In this document: positions 8,215 through 15,412 of the stretch, in pieces
How positions within the stretch are numbered: the first letter of the stretch is position 1
How the letters are laid out: every line of letters starts with the position of its first letter
NCBI GenBank assembly: GCA_900315875.1
Contig: ONAX01000005.1
Coordinates: forward strand, 1-45,539
Direction of reading: 5' to 3'
Source of the DNA: an uncultured Eubacteriales bacterium
GTDB taxonomy: Bacteria > Bacillota > Clostridia > Oscillospirales > Acutalibacteraceae
Length of the DNA: 45,539 nucleotides
Position numbers and translations under genes: made by a program
Notes under the pieces: model-generated
What the model saw: only the letters and a program-made list of their open reading frames with translations
Told to the model about the DNA's origin: nothing
The model's database searches: none

Positions 8215-9888
8215 TCACTCCATTTCTGTGATCATATCGTCAACGGTCTTTCCCGGAGGAATCATCGGGAGAACGTTTTCATCCGGAGAAATGCGGCAGT
8301 CAATTACAACCGGCTCAGTTGAAGAGAATGCCTCTGCAAGAACGCTCTTTGCGTCGCCGTCGTTGTGTATTCTCAGACCCTTTACGCCGAACGCTTCTGC
8401 AAGCTTTACGAAATCAGTTGCTCTGTGCGGGTCGGTCTGTGAAAAACGTCTGCCGTAGAAAAGCTTCTGCCACTGGCGTACCATTCCGAGAACGGTATTA
8501 TTCATTACGATAATTGTAACAGGCAGGTTATAGGATTTAACCGTAGCAAGCTCGTTAAGGTTCATATGGAAGCTGCCGTCGCCTGTAAAGAGGACAACTC
8601 TTCTGTCCGGGTGAGCAACAGCCGAACCGATAGCAGCGCCCATACCGTAGCCCATTGTTCCGAGGCCGCCGGAGGTACACCATGTACGGGGGTTTTCAAA
8701 GCGGTACTTCTGTGATACCCACATCTGGTGCTGACCTACGTCTGTAACAACGATATCGCTGTCCTTTGTAAGTTCTCTTACTGCTTCGATAACGTAGTAC
8801 GGATGAGCATATTCCTCGCTGTCAGGGGTCTGGGTAACCTCGCCCTTCTTTGCCCATTCGAAAAGCTGAGCTGTCCACTCGCTGTTATCAGCCTTATCGC
8901 AGGCGTCGCACAGCAGTGAAAGCGTATCCTTCAGGTCGCCAAGGAGGTATTTGTCTATCTTTACGTTTTTATTGATCTCTGCACGGTCAATATCAAGCTG
9001 TATTATCTTTGCAGCCTGACCGAATTTTTCTCTGTCGCCTGCAACACGGTCGGAGAATCTTGCGCCGACGGTTATGATAAGATCGCAGTTATCGGTAGCC
9101 TTGCCGGTTTCGTAGCCGCCGTGCATTCCGATTGTACCGATATACAGTCTGTGGGAAGCCGGAAATCCACCGAGTCCCATTACGGAGCTTGCAACCGGGC
9201 AGTCGATTTTTTCTGCAAGTGCAAGGAGCTGACCCTCTGCGTCAGAGCTGACAACACCGCCGCCCATATAGATCATCGGGCGCTTTGCATTTCTTATCAT
9301 CTCAGCAGCTTCTGCGAAATCCTGTTCGCGTGAGCTGACCGGGTTTGTTATTTTTTCGGGAACCACTGCCTCATATTCGCAGACAGCGCCTGTTACATCC
9401 TTCGGGATATCGATAAGAACGGGGCCTTTTCTGCCGCTCATGGCAATGCGGAAAGCCTTGCGGATAACGTTTGCAAGATCCTTTACATCCTTAACGATGA
9501 AATTGTGCTTTGTTACGGGAAGGGTAATGCCGCAGATATCGACCTCCTGGAAGCTGTCGCGTGCAAGAAGGTCATTTGTAACATTGCCTGTGATAGCAAC
9601 AAGCGGAATAGAATCCATATAAGCGGTAGCAATACCTGTTACGAGGTTAGTTGCACCGGGGCCAGAGGTTGCGATAACTACGCCGCATTTACCCGTTGTG
9701 CGTGCATAGCCGTCAGCTGCGTGAGCAGCTCCCTGCTCGTGGGATGAAAGAATGTGTGTGATCCTGTCGCTGTACTTATACAGTGCGTCGTAGATGTTCA
9801 GAACAGCACCGCCCGGATAACCGAAAACGGTATCCACGCCCTGTTCCAGAAGGCACTCGGCGATAATTTCAGAACCGTTAAGCTTCAT
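8215..9888 (-). CDS. ilvB: Acetolactate synthase large (catalytic) subunit
   Basis: 557 aa. This thiamine-diphosphate enzyme condenses two pyruvates (or pyruvate and 2-oxobutyrate), the first common step of valine, leucine and isoleucine synthesis. The three ThDP-enzyme domains are in order: the Pyr domain with catalytic Glu in SSHEQGA, a central FAD/NAD-fold domain, and the PP domain with the GDGSFHMNLNELATV...NN signature. The start at 9888 has AGGAGG upstream and gives the normal N-terminus (MKLNGSEIIAECLLEQGV). The frame stays open to 10068, but that stretch is the T-box terminator and antiterminator, not protein. Confidence 0.96.
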   Translation of the reverse strand: MKLNGSEIIAECLLEQGVDTVFGYPGGAVLNIYDALYKYSDRITHILSSHEQGAAHAADGYARTTGKCGVVIATSGPGATNLVTGIATAYMDSIPLVAITGNVTNDLLARDSFQEVDICGITLPVTKHNFIVKDVKDLANVIRKAFRIAMSGRKGPVLIDIPKDVTGAVCEYEAVVPEKITNPVSSREQDFAEAAEMIRNAKRPMIYMGGGVVSSDAEGQLLALAEKIDCPVASSVMGLGGFPASHRLYIGTIGMHGGYETGKATDNCDLIITVGARFSDRVAGDREKFGQAAKIIQLDIDRAEINKNVKIDKYLLGDLKDTLSLLCDACDKADNSEWTAQLFEWAKKGEVTQTPDSEEYAHPYYVIEAVRELTKDSDIVVTDVGQHQMWVSQKYRFENPRTWCTSGGLGTMGYGMGAAIGSAVAHPDRRVVLFTGDGSFHMNLNELATVKSYNLPVTIIVMNNTVLGMVRQWQKLFYGRRFSQTDPHRATDFVKLAEAFGVKGLRIHNDGDAKSVLAEAFSSTEPVVIDCRISPDENVLPMIPPGKTVDDMITEME

Positions 9889-9914
9889 TTTTAATTCCTC
9901 CTGAATATTTTTCT

Positions 9915-10205
9915 TTATGATAAACAAAGAAGCCCCGTCTCCCGAACCGGAGACGAAGCTGAAAAGGCGACATAACTTCGCTATACCACTCCACATGGCT
10001 ATACGGTATCGGACGCGCAGTCGAATACCTGCCGCAGTAACGTGCGGCCTACGTCTGTGCTTACGCACCGGAATTCCGGCTTCGGCAGAGCAGCTCCGGG
10101 GCTACCTTCATGCGTCTGTGCAGCTGCCTTTCAGCATACGGCAGCTCTCTTTGATACACGGGAACGCATTACTCCTCCCTTTCTTCGCCTTTCGGTCTAT
10201 CATAT
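9915..10205 (-). promoter_or_regulatory. T-box leader of ilvBN (amino-acid-starvation riboswitch)
   Basis: On the minus strand the leader holds a stem I with a distal AGAGAGCTGCC...GCTGAAAGGCAGC hairpin (about 10123-10151), a lower helix (10110-10115 with 10164-10169), and an AGTA/GAA loop-E-like pair. The antiterminator element GTGGAGTGGTATAGCGAAG (9976-9994) follows, then a strong terminator. Uncharged tRNA should favour the antiterminator and switch ilvBN on. The specifier loop reads GAAGGTAG (10109-10102): GTA (Val) fits the gene, but GGT (Gly) is possible if the register is one base earlier. The T-box call is strong; the specifier is unsure. Confidence 0.85.
9931..9960 (-). terminator. 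T-box-controlled terminator of the ilvB leader
   Basis: Twelve base pairs (9931-9942 with 9949-9960, including two G-T pairs) around a six-base loop, followed on the minus strand by TCTTTGTTTA. It is the off-state hairpin of the T-box. Confidence 0.85.
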
Positions 10206-10217
10206 ACTCATATACAT

Positions 10218-10246
10218 ACTATACAATCTTTTTTTCATTTTGTCAA
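10218..10246 (-). promoter_or_regulatory. Promoter of ilvBN
   Basis: On the minus strand, a consensus -35 TTGACA (10241-10246), a 17-bp spacer and a -10 TATAGT (10218-10223) precede the T-box leader. The palindromic repeat element begins about 10 bp upstream of the -35. Confidence 0.85.
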
Positions 10247-10254
10247 CACTACAA

Positions 10255-10562
10255 CCGCCGGCAGCGGAGTGACTCCGCTGTCAATTCGCGACAATCACTC
10301 TGCTCCGCTTCGCTCTGAATCAGTACCATAAGTTGGCTGATCGCGGTCGTGGTTTATAGCGGTTCTATTTTATCAATAAACAGCGCCCACGATCAGAGTA
10401 TGAAATTCCGAGCGTATAAATACGAATAAAATCGTAGGCCTGAAACCGCAAAAAACGCTACCCTGACAGAAAATTTAATTGACTATAATCTACGACCGCG
10501 ATTAGTGAGCTTACGGCTCGTACTCAGAGCGGAGCGTAAGCGCAGCGACTAACGCGAATTGG
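10255..10562. repeat. Palindromic intergenic repeat element, copy A (MITE-like)
   Basis: About 300 bp with imperfect terminal inverted repeats of roughly 70 bp: 10282-10352 and 10490-10561 match as reverse complements along most of their length (CAATTCGCG at the outer ends, ATCGCGGTCG at the inner ends). A short hairpin (10263-10279, AGCGGAG/CTCCGCT) precedes the left arm. The core word (TACGCTCCGCTCTGAATCAG type) recurs at 21.9 and 34.5 kb. No transposase ORF is inside. It fills most of the gap between ilvB and the gene at 10688. Confidence 0.7.
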
Positions 10563-10604
10563 CACCGGCGGCTCGCCGGCGCCACCGGTTTCAGATTGAA
10601 ATTC

Positions 10605-10632
10605 ACCACGAAACGCCTTCCTGCATAATATA
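10605..10632 (+). promoter_or_regulatory. Possible sigma-K-type promoter
   Basis: AC at 10605-10606, 17 bases, then CATAATATA (10624-10632), which fits the Bacillus sigma-K pattern AC-N16/17-CATANNNTA. The consensus is short and can occur by chance, so it is only suggestive. A 7-bp hairpin (10641-10647 with 10658-10664) follows, just before the ribosome site. Confidence 0.25.
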
Positions 10633-10687
10633 TGATACAGACCCGAGCGCCCGGTTACTCGGGTATATGATAAGGAGGAATACATTT

Positions 10688-11485
10688 ATGAATGAAAATA
10701 TTATCGGCAGCGAAGGCTTTCCCGGCAGCAATATCAAAGAAGCCGTCTGCATAAACGCGCCGAGAATATACGATTCCTGCTCGGACAAGGACTGTCTCGA
10801 GGATCTTCCGCTGCTGCTGACAAAGCCAGGTCAGTGCATAGCCGATAAGGCTGCAAGCGTGCGCATAAACTCCGTGAATGTCTGCTCGGTGTCGGTCGAT
10901 CTGCAGCCGGTTCCCTTCCATAAGGGCTTCTATTCGGTTGATATGACATTCTATTTTGACGTATGCCTTGACGCCTTCATGGCTCCGAATGCACTGCCTA
11001 TGCCCGTCAAGGGTCTTGCTGTGTTCTCTAAAAGAGCCGTGCTTTACGGAAGCGAGGGCAGCGTGAGAATATTCACCTCAGACCAGCCCGAGGGCAGCGC
11101 ATCTGATAACAACACCGGATGCCCCAGAGCAATAGTTCAGGTTGCTCAGCCGATAGCACTTTCCGCAAAGCTTCGTGACCGTCAGAGCTGCAGCCCCATG
11201 CCGCCCTACCGTATTCCGGAGGAAATTCTTCGCAGATACGGCGGCGAGTTCGTCAGAAGCGAAGCTGCGCGCGATATTCTGGTATCCATCGGAATATTTA
11301 CGGTTGTACAGCTTGAAAGGAGCGTGCAGATGCTCATTCCGGCGATAGACTTCTGCATCCCGAAAAAGGAATGTGTCGCAAGCTCCGAGGATCCCTGTGA
11401 GCTTTTCAGCGCAATCGATTTTCCGACGGATGAATTTTTCCCTGCTGACATGCCGTCCGACCACAAGGGCTGCGGCTGCCGCTGA
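10688..11485 (+). CDS. Conserved hypothetical Cys-rich protein (DSCxDKDCLEDL motif)
   Basis: 265 aa, no signal peptide or membrane segment. Near the N-terminus is CINAPRIYDSCSDKDCLEDL, a cysteine-containing motif I associate with uncharacterised proteins of sporulating Clostridia. The remainder is a predicted beta-rich domain with scattered cysteines, ending in CGCR. An AAGGAGG site sits 9 bases before the ATG; an upstream in-frame ATG at 10559 lies in the repeat element and has no ribosome site. A possible sigma-K promoter hints at a spore-coat or mother-cell role, but this is inference. The gene stands alone, closed by a strong terminator. Confidence 0.75.
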   Translation: MNENIIGSEGFPGSNIKEAVCINAPRIYDSCSDKDCLEDLPLLLTKPGQCIADKAASVRINSVNVCSVSVDLQPVPFHKGFYSVDMTFYFDVCLDAFMAPNALPMPVKGLAVFSKRAVLYGSEGSVRIFTSDQPEGSASDNNTGCPRAIVQVAQPIALSAKLRDRQSCSPMPPYRIPEEILRRYGGEFVRSEAARDILVSIGIFTVVQLERSVQMLIPAIDFCIPKKECVASSEDPCELFSAIDFPTDEFFPADMPSDHKGCGCR

Positions 11486-11539
11486 GCGCAACCAGTGGCG
11501 CTGTACCCCAAGGGCACTTTCTTCGGGCGCCTACGGACT

Positions 11540-11563
11540 CCGCAGCCTTCCCAAAGGCTGCGG
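11540..11563 (+). terminator. Intrinsic terminator after the Cys-rich gene
   Basis: CCGCAGCCTT (11540-11549) pairs perfectly with AAGGCTGCGG (11554-11563) around a four-base loop, then ATACTTTGTGTTTTC. Confidence 0.8.
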
Positions 11564-11710
11564 ATACTTTGTGTTTTCTAAAGCCCACGACATTGCCATA
11601 ATCCTGCGCCTCTCCAAAGAGCTACGAGATTTAAATTTTGTCAGTGTGACAGCGTTGCCCGACATTCCGGCAGCAAAACGGAAGCACTTCAGGTTTAAGT
11701 CTCTGATTAT

Positions 11711-11926
11711 TTAATGGTGTAGTTCCGGGTCGTTCGTTCTGTCAAGAAGATAGTCAATGCTGACTCCGTAATAATCCGACAGCTTAATCAGCACCTCCGC
11801 CGTCAGCGAAATATCGCCCGTTTCATATTGGGAATAGGTGTTCTGTGAAACGTTGAGAAATGCCGCTACATCCTTCTGTTTGATATCACGATCAATACGA
11901 ATGTCCTTTAAATTTTTAAACTGCAT
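11711..11926 (-). CDS. Small XRE-family (Cro/C1) transcriptional regulator
   Basis: 71 aa, almost entirely one helix-turn-helix domain. The HTH is visible as IKQKDVAAFLNVSQNTYSQYETG, followed by the usual ISLTAEVLIKLSDYYGVSIDYLL helices. There is no effector domain, so it probably works as a dimer on palindromic DNA. The ATG at 11926 has GGGTGA upstream; a GTG at 11935 has no ribosome site. It is divergent from the sortase-type LRR gene at 12039, and the shared gap carries two near-identical 19-bp palindromes over the promoters, so autoregulation and control of the LRR gene are likely. Confidence 0.88.
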   Translation of the reverse strand: MQFKNLKDIRIDRDIKQKDVAAFLNVSQNTYSQYETGDISLTAEVLIKLSDYYGVSIDYLLDRTNDPELHH

Positions 11927-11951
11927 AATAATCACCCGAAATTATTATGCG

Positions 11952-11970
11952 ATATCTGTATTACAGATAT
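11952..11970. promoter_or_regulatory. Operator 1 of the XRE regulator
   Basis: Perfect palindrome ATATCTGTATTACAGATAT (9-1-9). It ends on the first base of the -35 box of the plus-strand LRR promoter and overlaps the candidate regulator promoter on the minus strand. Confidence 0.75.
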
Positions 11971-11998
11971 TGACTTATATCTGCAATACAGATATAAT
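11970..11998 (+). promoter_or_regulatory. Promoter of the sortase-type LRR gene
   Basis: TTGACT (11970-11975), a 17-bp spacer and TATAAT (11993-11998). Operator 2 fills the spacer, so a bound regulator would block RNA polymerase. Confidence 0.85.
11977..11995. promoter_or_regulatory. Operator 2 of the XRE regulator
   Basis: ATATCTGCAATACAGATAT, matching operator 1 at 17 of 19 positions; centres are 25 bp apart. On the minus strand, TTGCAG...TAATAC with a 17-bp spacer overlaps both operators and could be the regulator's own promoter. Confidence 0.75.
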
Positions 11999-12038
11999 AT
12001 GAATATATTATATTTTTAACAAGGAGGATCATTCTATT

Positions 12039-13553
12039 ATGAAAAATGCAAAAAAGATTTTCGGCGTGATGCTTGCAGCTTCACTGATATTATCCTTTGG
12101 TTCGCTGACCGCTAACGCAGGCAGCGGCGGAAGCTTCAATCCGGACGAATATGAACCTGCCAGGCCCGAACCGATAAACACGGACGAGCTGGAAAAAGCG
12201 GAATTAGAATTTCTCTACGAGGATAACGGTGACGGAACCATCGCAATTACAGGTGTGACAGATGATTCCAGAAAAAATTACAATAACATGAATCTGGTTG
12301 AAATTCCGGACACTATCGATGGAAAAACTGTTACCAAAATCACAAGGCTTGGTCTGGAAGGCGGCGTAATTATGCTTCCCTCCACACTCAAGGAAATCGG
12401 CGACGGAGCTTTCTGGTGGGCTACTCTTTATGACAATAAGCTCCCGGAGGGACTTGAAAAAATAGGCGCTTCCGTCGGCATATCGGGCGCAGCCAACGCT
12501 GAGAAGCTTGTTATGCCCTCCACCCTTAAATACATCGGCCGCCGCGCATTTTCAGGCACCGGTGGTTATGTCATTCTGAACGAAGGCCTTGAATACATCG
12601 GCGAGGGTGCGTTTATGTATGAAGAAGAGGTTTTTGGAAAGCCCGATTATGTAGCTGACGAAATAACCATTCCGAGCACAGTAAAATATATCGGATGGGA
12701 CGCTTTTTCATCGGGCGCTCCATATGACTGGGCAGAGGATAATCCCAGATATAAGGAGCCGGACGCCTTCCAGCAAATCACAACCTTCAAGGTCTACGGC
12801 GGCGGTTACGTCGAGCAATACATGAAATCCTATGTACCCCACCATGTAGACGGAAAGCCGGCCGGCTATAAATATACCGTAATTGGTCAGACAGACATCG
12901 AGCCTTCACAGACAGAAAGCGTAAACGGTCTGAAAATCAGCGGTGCTATTCCCGAGGGAGCAGAACTGAAGGCGGCAGCGACCACAACAAAATGGCTTGA
13001 AAACCCGCTTTTCTGCTATGAAATCACACTTAACAAGGACGGCGCGGCAGTGCAGCCCGACGGCTACATAACCATTTCGATTCCTTGCGAATATAGTAAC
13101 GGTTACGTTGTTTATATCAACGAAGAAACCGGAGAAATGGAAAACCTGAATTCTATATATGTTGACGGAAAGTACGTTTTCGTATCAGATCATCTTTCAG
13201 AGTATGCTGTCAGATTCGACAGTGAACCGAAAAAGGCGGAGTATACAAATTCCTCCGACAACACCACCGGAGAAAACACTGGCAGCGGCACCAACAGCAC
13301 CACCGGCAACAATACTGCCGGCAACAATGACACCGGCAGCGAAACTGATACCACAAACACAAGCAGCAACCAGACTTCCGGCAATCAGACCACAGGCAGC
13401 CAGACAACAGGCAGTCAGACAACAAATAATCAGACCACAGGCAACAACCATTCCGTACCTTCCACCGGAGACAATACCTCTGCAGCGGCTATCGTGCTGA
13501 CTGCATTTACAGCAGCCGCAGTTATATTTGCTGCCAGTAAAAAGCGCAGGTAA
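12039..13553 (+). CDS. Cell-wall-anchored leucine-rich-repeat protein with sortase signal
   Basis: 504 aa. Residues 1-27 are a signal peptide ending TANA. About 60-250 carry BspA-like LRR_5 repeats (IPDTIDGKTVTKI, LPSTLKEIGDGAF, YIGRRAFSG). A beta domain covers about 280-400. Residues about 405-470 are a Thr/Asn/Gly/Ser/Gln linker with short GNQTTGSQTTG repeats. The C-terminus has VPSTGD, a hydrophobic stretch and KKRR, the layout of an LPXTG-type sorting signal with Val in place of Leu. The protein should be covalently attached to peptidoglycan. AAGGAGG precedes the ATG. Control by the divergent XRE regulator is inferred from the operators. Confidence 0.9.
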   Translation: MKNAKKIFGVMLAASLILSFGSLTANAGSGGSFNPDEYEPARPEPINTDELEKAELEFLYEDNGDGTIAITGVTDDSRKNYNNMNLVEIPDTIDGKTVTKITRLGLEGGVIMLPSTLKEIGDGAFWWATLYDNKLPEGLEKIGASVGISGAANAEKLVMPSTLKYIGRRAFSGTGGYVILNEGLEYIGEGAFMYEEEVFGKPDYVADEITIPSTVKYIGWDAFSSGAPYDWAEDNPRYKEPDAFQQITTFKVYGGGYVEQYMKSYVPHHVDGKPAGYKYTVIGQTDIEPSQTESVNGLKISGAIPEGAELKAAATTTKWLENPLFCYEITLNKDGAAVQPDGYITISIPCEYSNGYVVYINEETGEMENLNSIYVDGKYVFVSDHLSEYAVRFDSEPKKAEYTNSSDNTTGENTGSGTNSTTGNNTAGNNDTGSETDTTNTSSNQTSGNQTTGSQTTGSQTTNNQTTGNNHSVPSTGDNTSAAAIVLTAFTAAAVIFAASKKRR

Positions 13554-13593
13554 TCTTTTTGAGAAAAATTTTTGCCGCGTAATCTATACCCCC

Positions 13594-13623
13594 AAGGGGC
13601 TGTCGCATATTGTACAGCCCCTT
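13594..13623 (+). terminator. Intrinsic terminator after the sortase-type LRR gene
   Basis: AAGGGGCTGT (13594-13603) pairs with ACAGCCCCTT (13614-13623), then TTGCCC. The strand between here and 13756 holds no supported gene. Confidence 0.7.
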
Positions 13624-13756
13624 TTGCCCGACCGTTGATACAACGAGTCGGGCTTTATTATTTCAGTGCAGAAAAAACAGCTGTGCAGATTCAAGATAAT
13701 GCAGCAGTCCGTCATTTTTCTGTGTGACCACGTCTGCGGAGCGACTGAGGGCGGAT

Positions 13757-14392
13757 TCACACAGGCAATCCCTTTCTCCTTATAAGTATCAGCGCAATCA
13801 GATACAGCGATGACAAAAGCAGCGAAAAGTTGTAGCAGGAGCGAAGCAGAAGCATAAAGCCTGCTACACAGCAGGGTATCAGCACTGAAAAGGAAATAAT
13901 ATCCAGAATGAGGAAAGCCCGGTCCGGCGAAAAGCGCTGACACAGCAGAAGAAAAAGCGCCTGTCCGCCGTCAAGCGAATCGGCAGGCAGGCTGTTGAAC
14001 ACCGCAAGGGACAGATTTGCCGCCGCAAAGCTGTATGCACAGGATATAACGCCGACAGCTCCGGCAATAATCGACAATACCGCCGCCGCAAGGTTGAAAC
14101 CTATTCCGCCGAGCGTTACCGCAAGCTCTCTCGGGACGCTGCGAAGCGGTTTTTTCCGGTCAACTATAGCAATGTCAAAAAGCGTCAGCCTTATAGCACG
14201 GGGAAAGGCACCGAAGCGGTGCAGAAAAAACAGGTGACCGCTTTCGTGCACCAGCACCGCCAGAAAGCAAAGCGCCGCCGACATGCTTTTATCATAAATA
14301 AGTACAAGGGCCATTGCCGCTGCAAGCGGATAGCTTATCTCTATCCGCAGACTGCCGAGCTTTACCGACATATCAGGCAGGCTCAGGCGCAT
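13757..14392 (-). CDS. Site-2-type intramembrane metalloprotease (peptidase M50, SpoIVFB-like)
   Basis: 211 aa, multi-pass. The zinc motif HESGH lies in an N-terminal membrane helix, and the second signature NSLPADSLDGGQAL carries the third ligand Asp. Both match the M50 family, which cuts membrane-tethered regulators; SpoIVFB, for example, processes pro-sigma-K. The ATG at 14392 has AAAGG upstream and overlaps the end of the preceding gene by 20 bases; an ATG at 14371 is also possible. Translational coupling to the single-pass acidic protein upstream suggests a protease-partner pair like SpoIVFB-SpoIVFA. The exact substrate is unknown. Confidence 0.85.
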   Translation of the reverse strand: MRLSLPDMSVKLGSLRIEISYPLAAAMALVLIYDKSMSAALCFLAVLVHESGHLFFLHRFGAFPRAIRLTLFDIAIVDRKKPLRSVPRELAVTLGGIGFNLAAAVLSIIAGAVGVISCAYSFAAANLSLAVFNSLPADSLDGGQALFLLLCQRFSPDRAFLILDIISFSVLIPCCVAGFMLLLRSCYNFSLLLSSLYLIALILIRRKGLPV

Positions 14393-14771
14393 TATCTGCC
14401 TTTTCGGGAGAAACACTGTTTTGCGCTGCAGGCACACTGTTTTCTGTCACGGCAACGCTGTCCGACTGCTTCTGAATTGACGGTGCTTCTCCTGTAAAAA
14501 TCGTGCTGTTATAATGCTCAAAAAACCACGTTCCGACCGCTCCGTGTATGCTGCCGCCGATAGTGCGTACAACGAACGCTCCGCCGATCAGGATTGCGCA
14601 GACGATAAGCTGTATAAACGTCAGCAGAAGGCTTCTGTTGCCGCTGTGCTTTTTTTCCGTGCACTGCACTTCTTCATATTCATCCTCAGGAACATCCCCG
14701 GCGTAATCGTAATTATATTCATCATCGTCGCGGTCTGTTTCGTAAAAATCCACTATCCCGTCACTGCCCAT
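14373..14771 (-). CDS. Acidic single-pass membrane protein, possible partner of the M50 protease
   Basis: 132 aa. Residues 1-42 are strongly acidic with many Asp/Glu/Tyr, about 47-70 form one membrane helix (LLLTFIQLIVCAILIGGAFVV), and the C-terminal tail is polar, with WFFEHYNSTIF just after the membrane. Clostridial SpoIVFA proteins, which hold SpoIVFB in check, have a similar membrane layout but end in a LytM domain that is absent here. Partner status is inferred from overlap with the protease gene. A GGAGGG site precedes the ATG. Confidence 0.6.
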   Translation of the reverse strand: MGSDGIVDFYETDRDDDEYNYDYAGDVPEDEYEEVQCTEKKHSGNRSLLLTFIQLIVCAILIGGAFVVRTIGGSIHGAVGTWFFEHYNSTIFTGEAPSIQKQSDSVAVTENSVPAAQNSVSPEKADNAPEPA

Positions 14772-14833
14772 ATGTGAACCCTCCGTATATTTTTATAATG
14801 ATTCATAAGACTACGCATCACTATAAAAATATA

Positions 14834-14868
14834 TGCCGCAGCCTTGTAAAAAATGCAGGGCCGCGGCA
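14834..14868 (-). terminator. Terminator after the HEFGH/VWA genes
   Basis: TGCCGCAGCC (14834-14843) pairs with GGCCGCGGCA (14859-14868) with one mismatch; on the minus strand it is followed by TATATTTTTATAG. Confidence 0.65.
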
Positions 14869-14970
14869 ATAAATATGTTTTATCTGATATGGATAATTCT
14901 CCGGTTATGCTGATTATTTCATAAGAAAAATAAACGGCAGTATTCTGAATATAACGACGGTAAATTCACG

Positions 14971-15408
14971 CTACAGTATTTTTTCTGTAGATTCCTCACC
15001 AAGGAGCTTTTCTCCGAGGATATTTGCGGTGTGCTCGAATACGGGACGGTTGTAGGAAATACCTTTTTCCCTGCGCATTTTCCGGAACTGCGGCAGAGAG
15101 CACCACAAAGCGGACGGAAGTCCCACAAGCGGAAGGTAAAGCGGACCGAGTATCAGCGACTGAATAGTATGACCGAATTCATGGACAGAGGCTTTGTCGG
15201 AAAAGCCGTTTTCCTTTCTGTCTGACACAAAGATGAACAGCCCCAGTGATACGCCGCCTATATCCGGACATATGGTCCTTATACAGCCGTGGTAGAACTC
15301 ATGCTCATAGCCTGCCGATATAAGGAAAAACACAAGTCCTGCGGCAGTCTGCAGAACACCCCATGTACACTGCAGGAAAATATAGACACAATAAGAAAGC
15401 CGACGCAT
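14971..15408 (-). CDS. Membrane protein with HEFGH metalloprotease-like motif
   Basis: 145 aa with two likely membrane segments (residues about 8-33 and a second around the GPLYLPLVGLPSALW region). HEFGHTIQS is an HExxH zinc motif; a further His in FEHTAN lies near the C-terminus. I know of similar short, uncharacterised HEFGH proteins in Firmicutes; catalysis is unproven. The ATG at 15408 lies 5 bp after the VWA stop; a TTG at 15423 would overlap the VWA gene by 11 bases and is the alternative. It is almost certainly co-transcribed with the VWA gene. Confidence 0.65.
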   Translation of the reverse strand: MRRLSYCVYIFLQCTWGVLQTAAGLVFFLISAGYEHEFYHGCIRTICPDIGGVSLGLFIFVSDRKENGFSDKASVHEFGHTIQSLILGPLYLPLVGLPSALWCSLPQFRKMRREKGISYNRPVFEHTANILGEKLLGEESTEKIL

Positions 15409-15412
15409 GACG

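Noticed and set aside
9889-10068. In-frame N-terminal extension of ilvB
   Set aside because: The stretch is the T-box antiterminator and terminator, and the AGGAGG site plus family N-terminus place the start at 9888.
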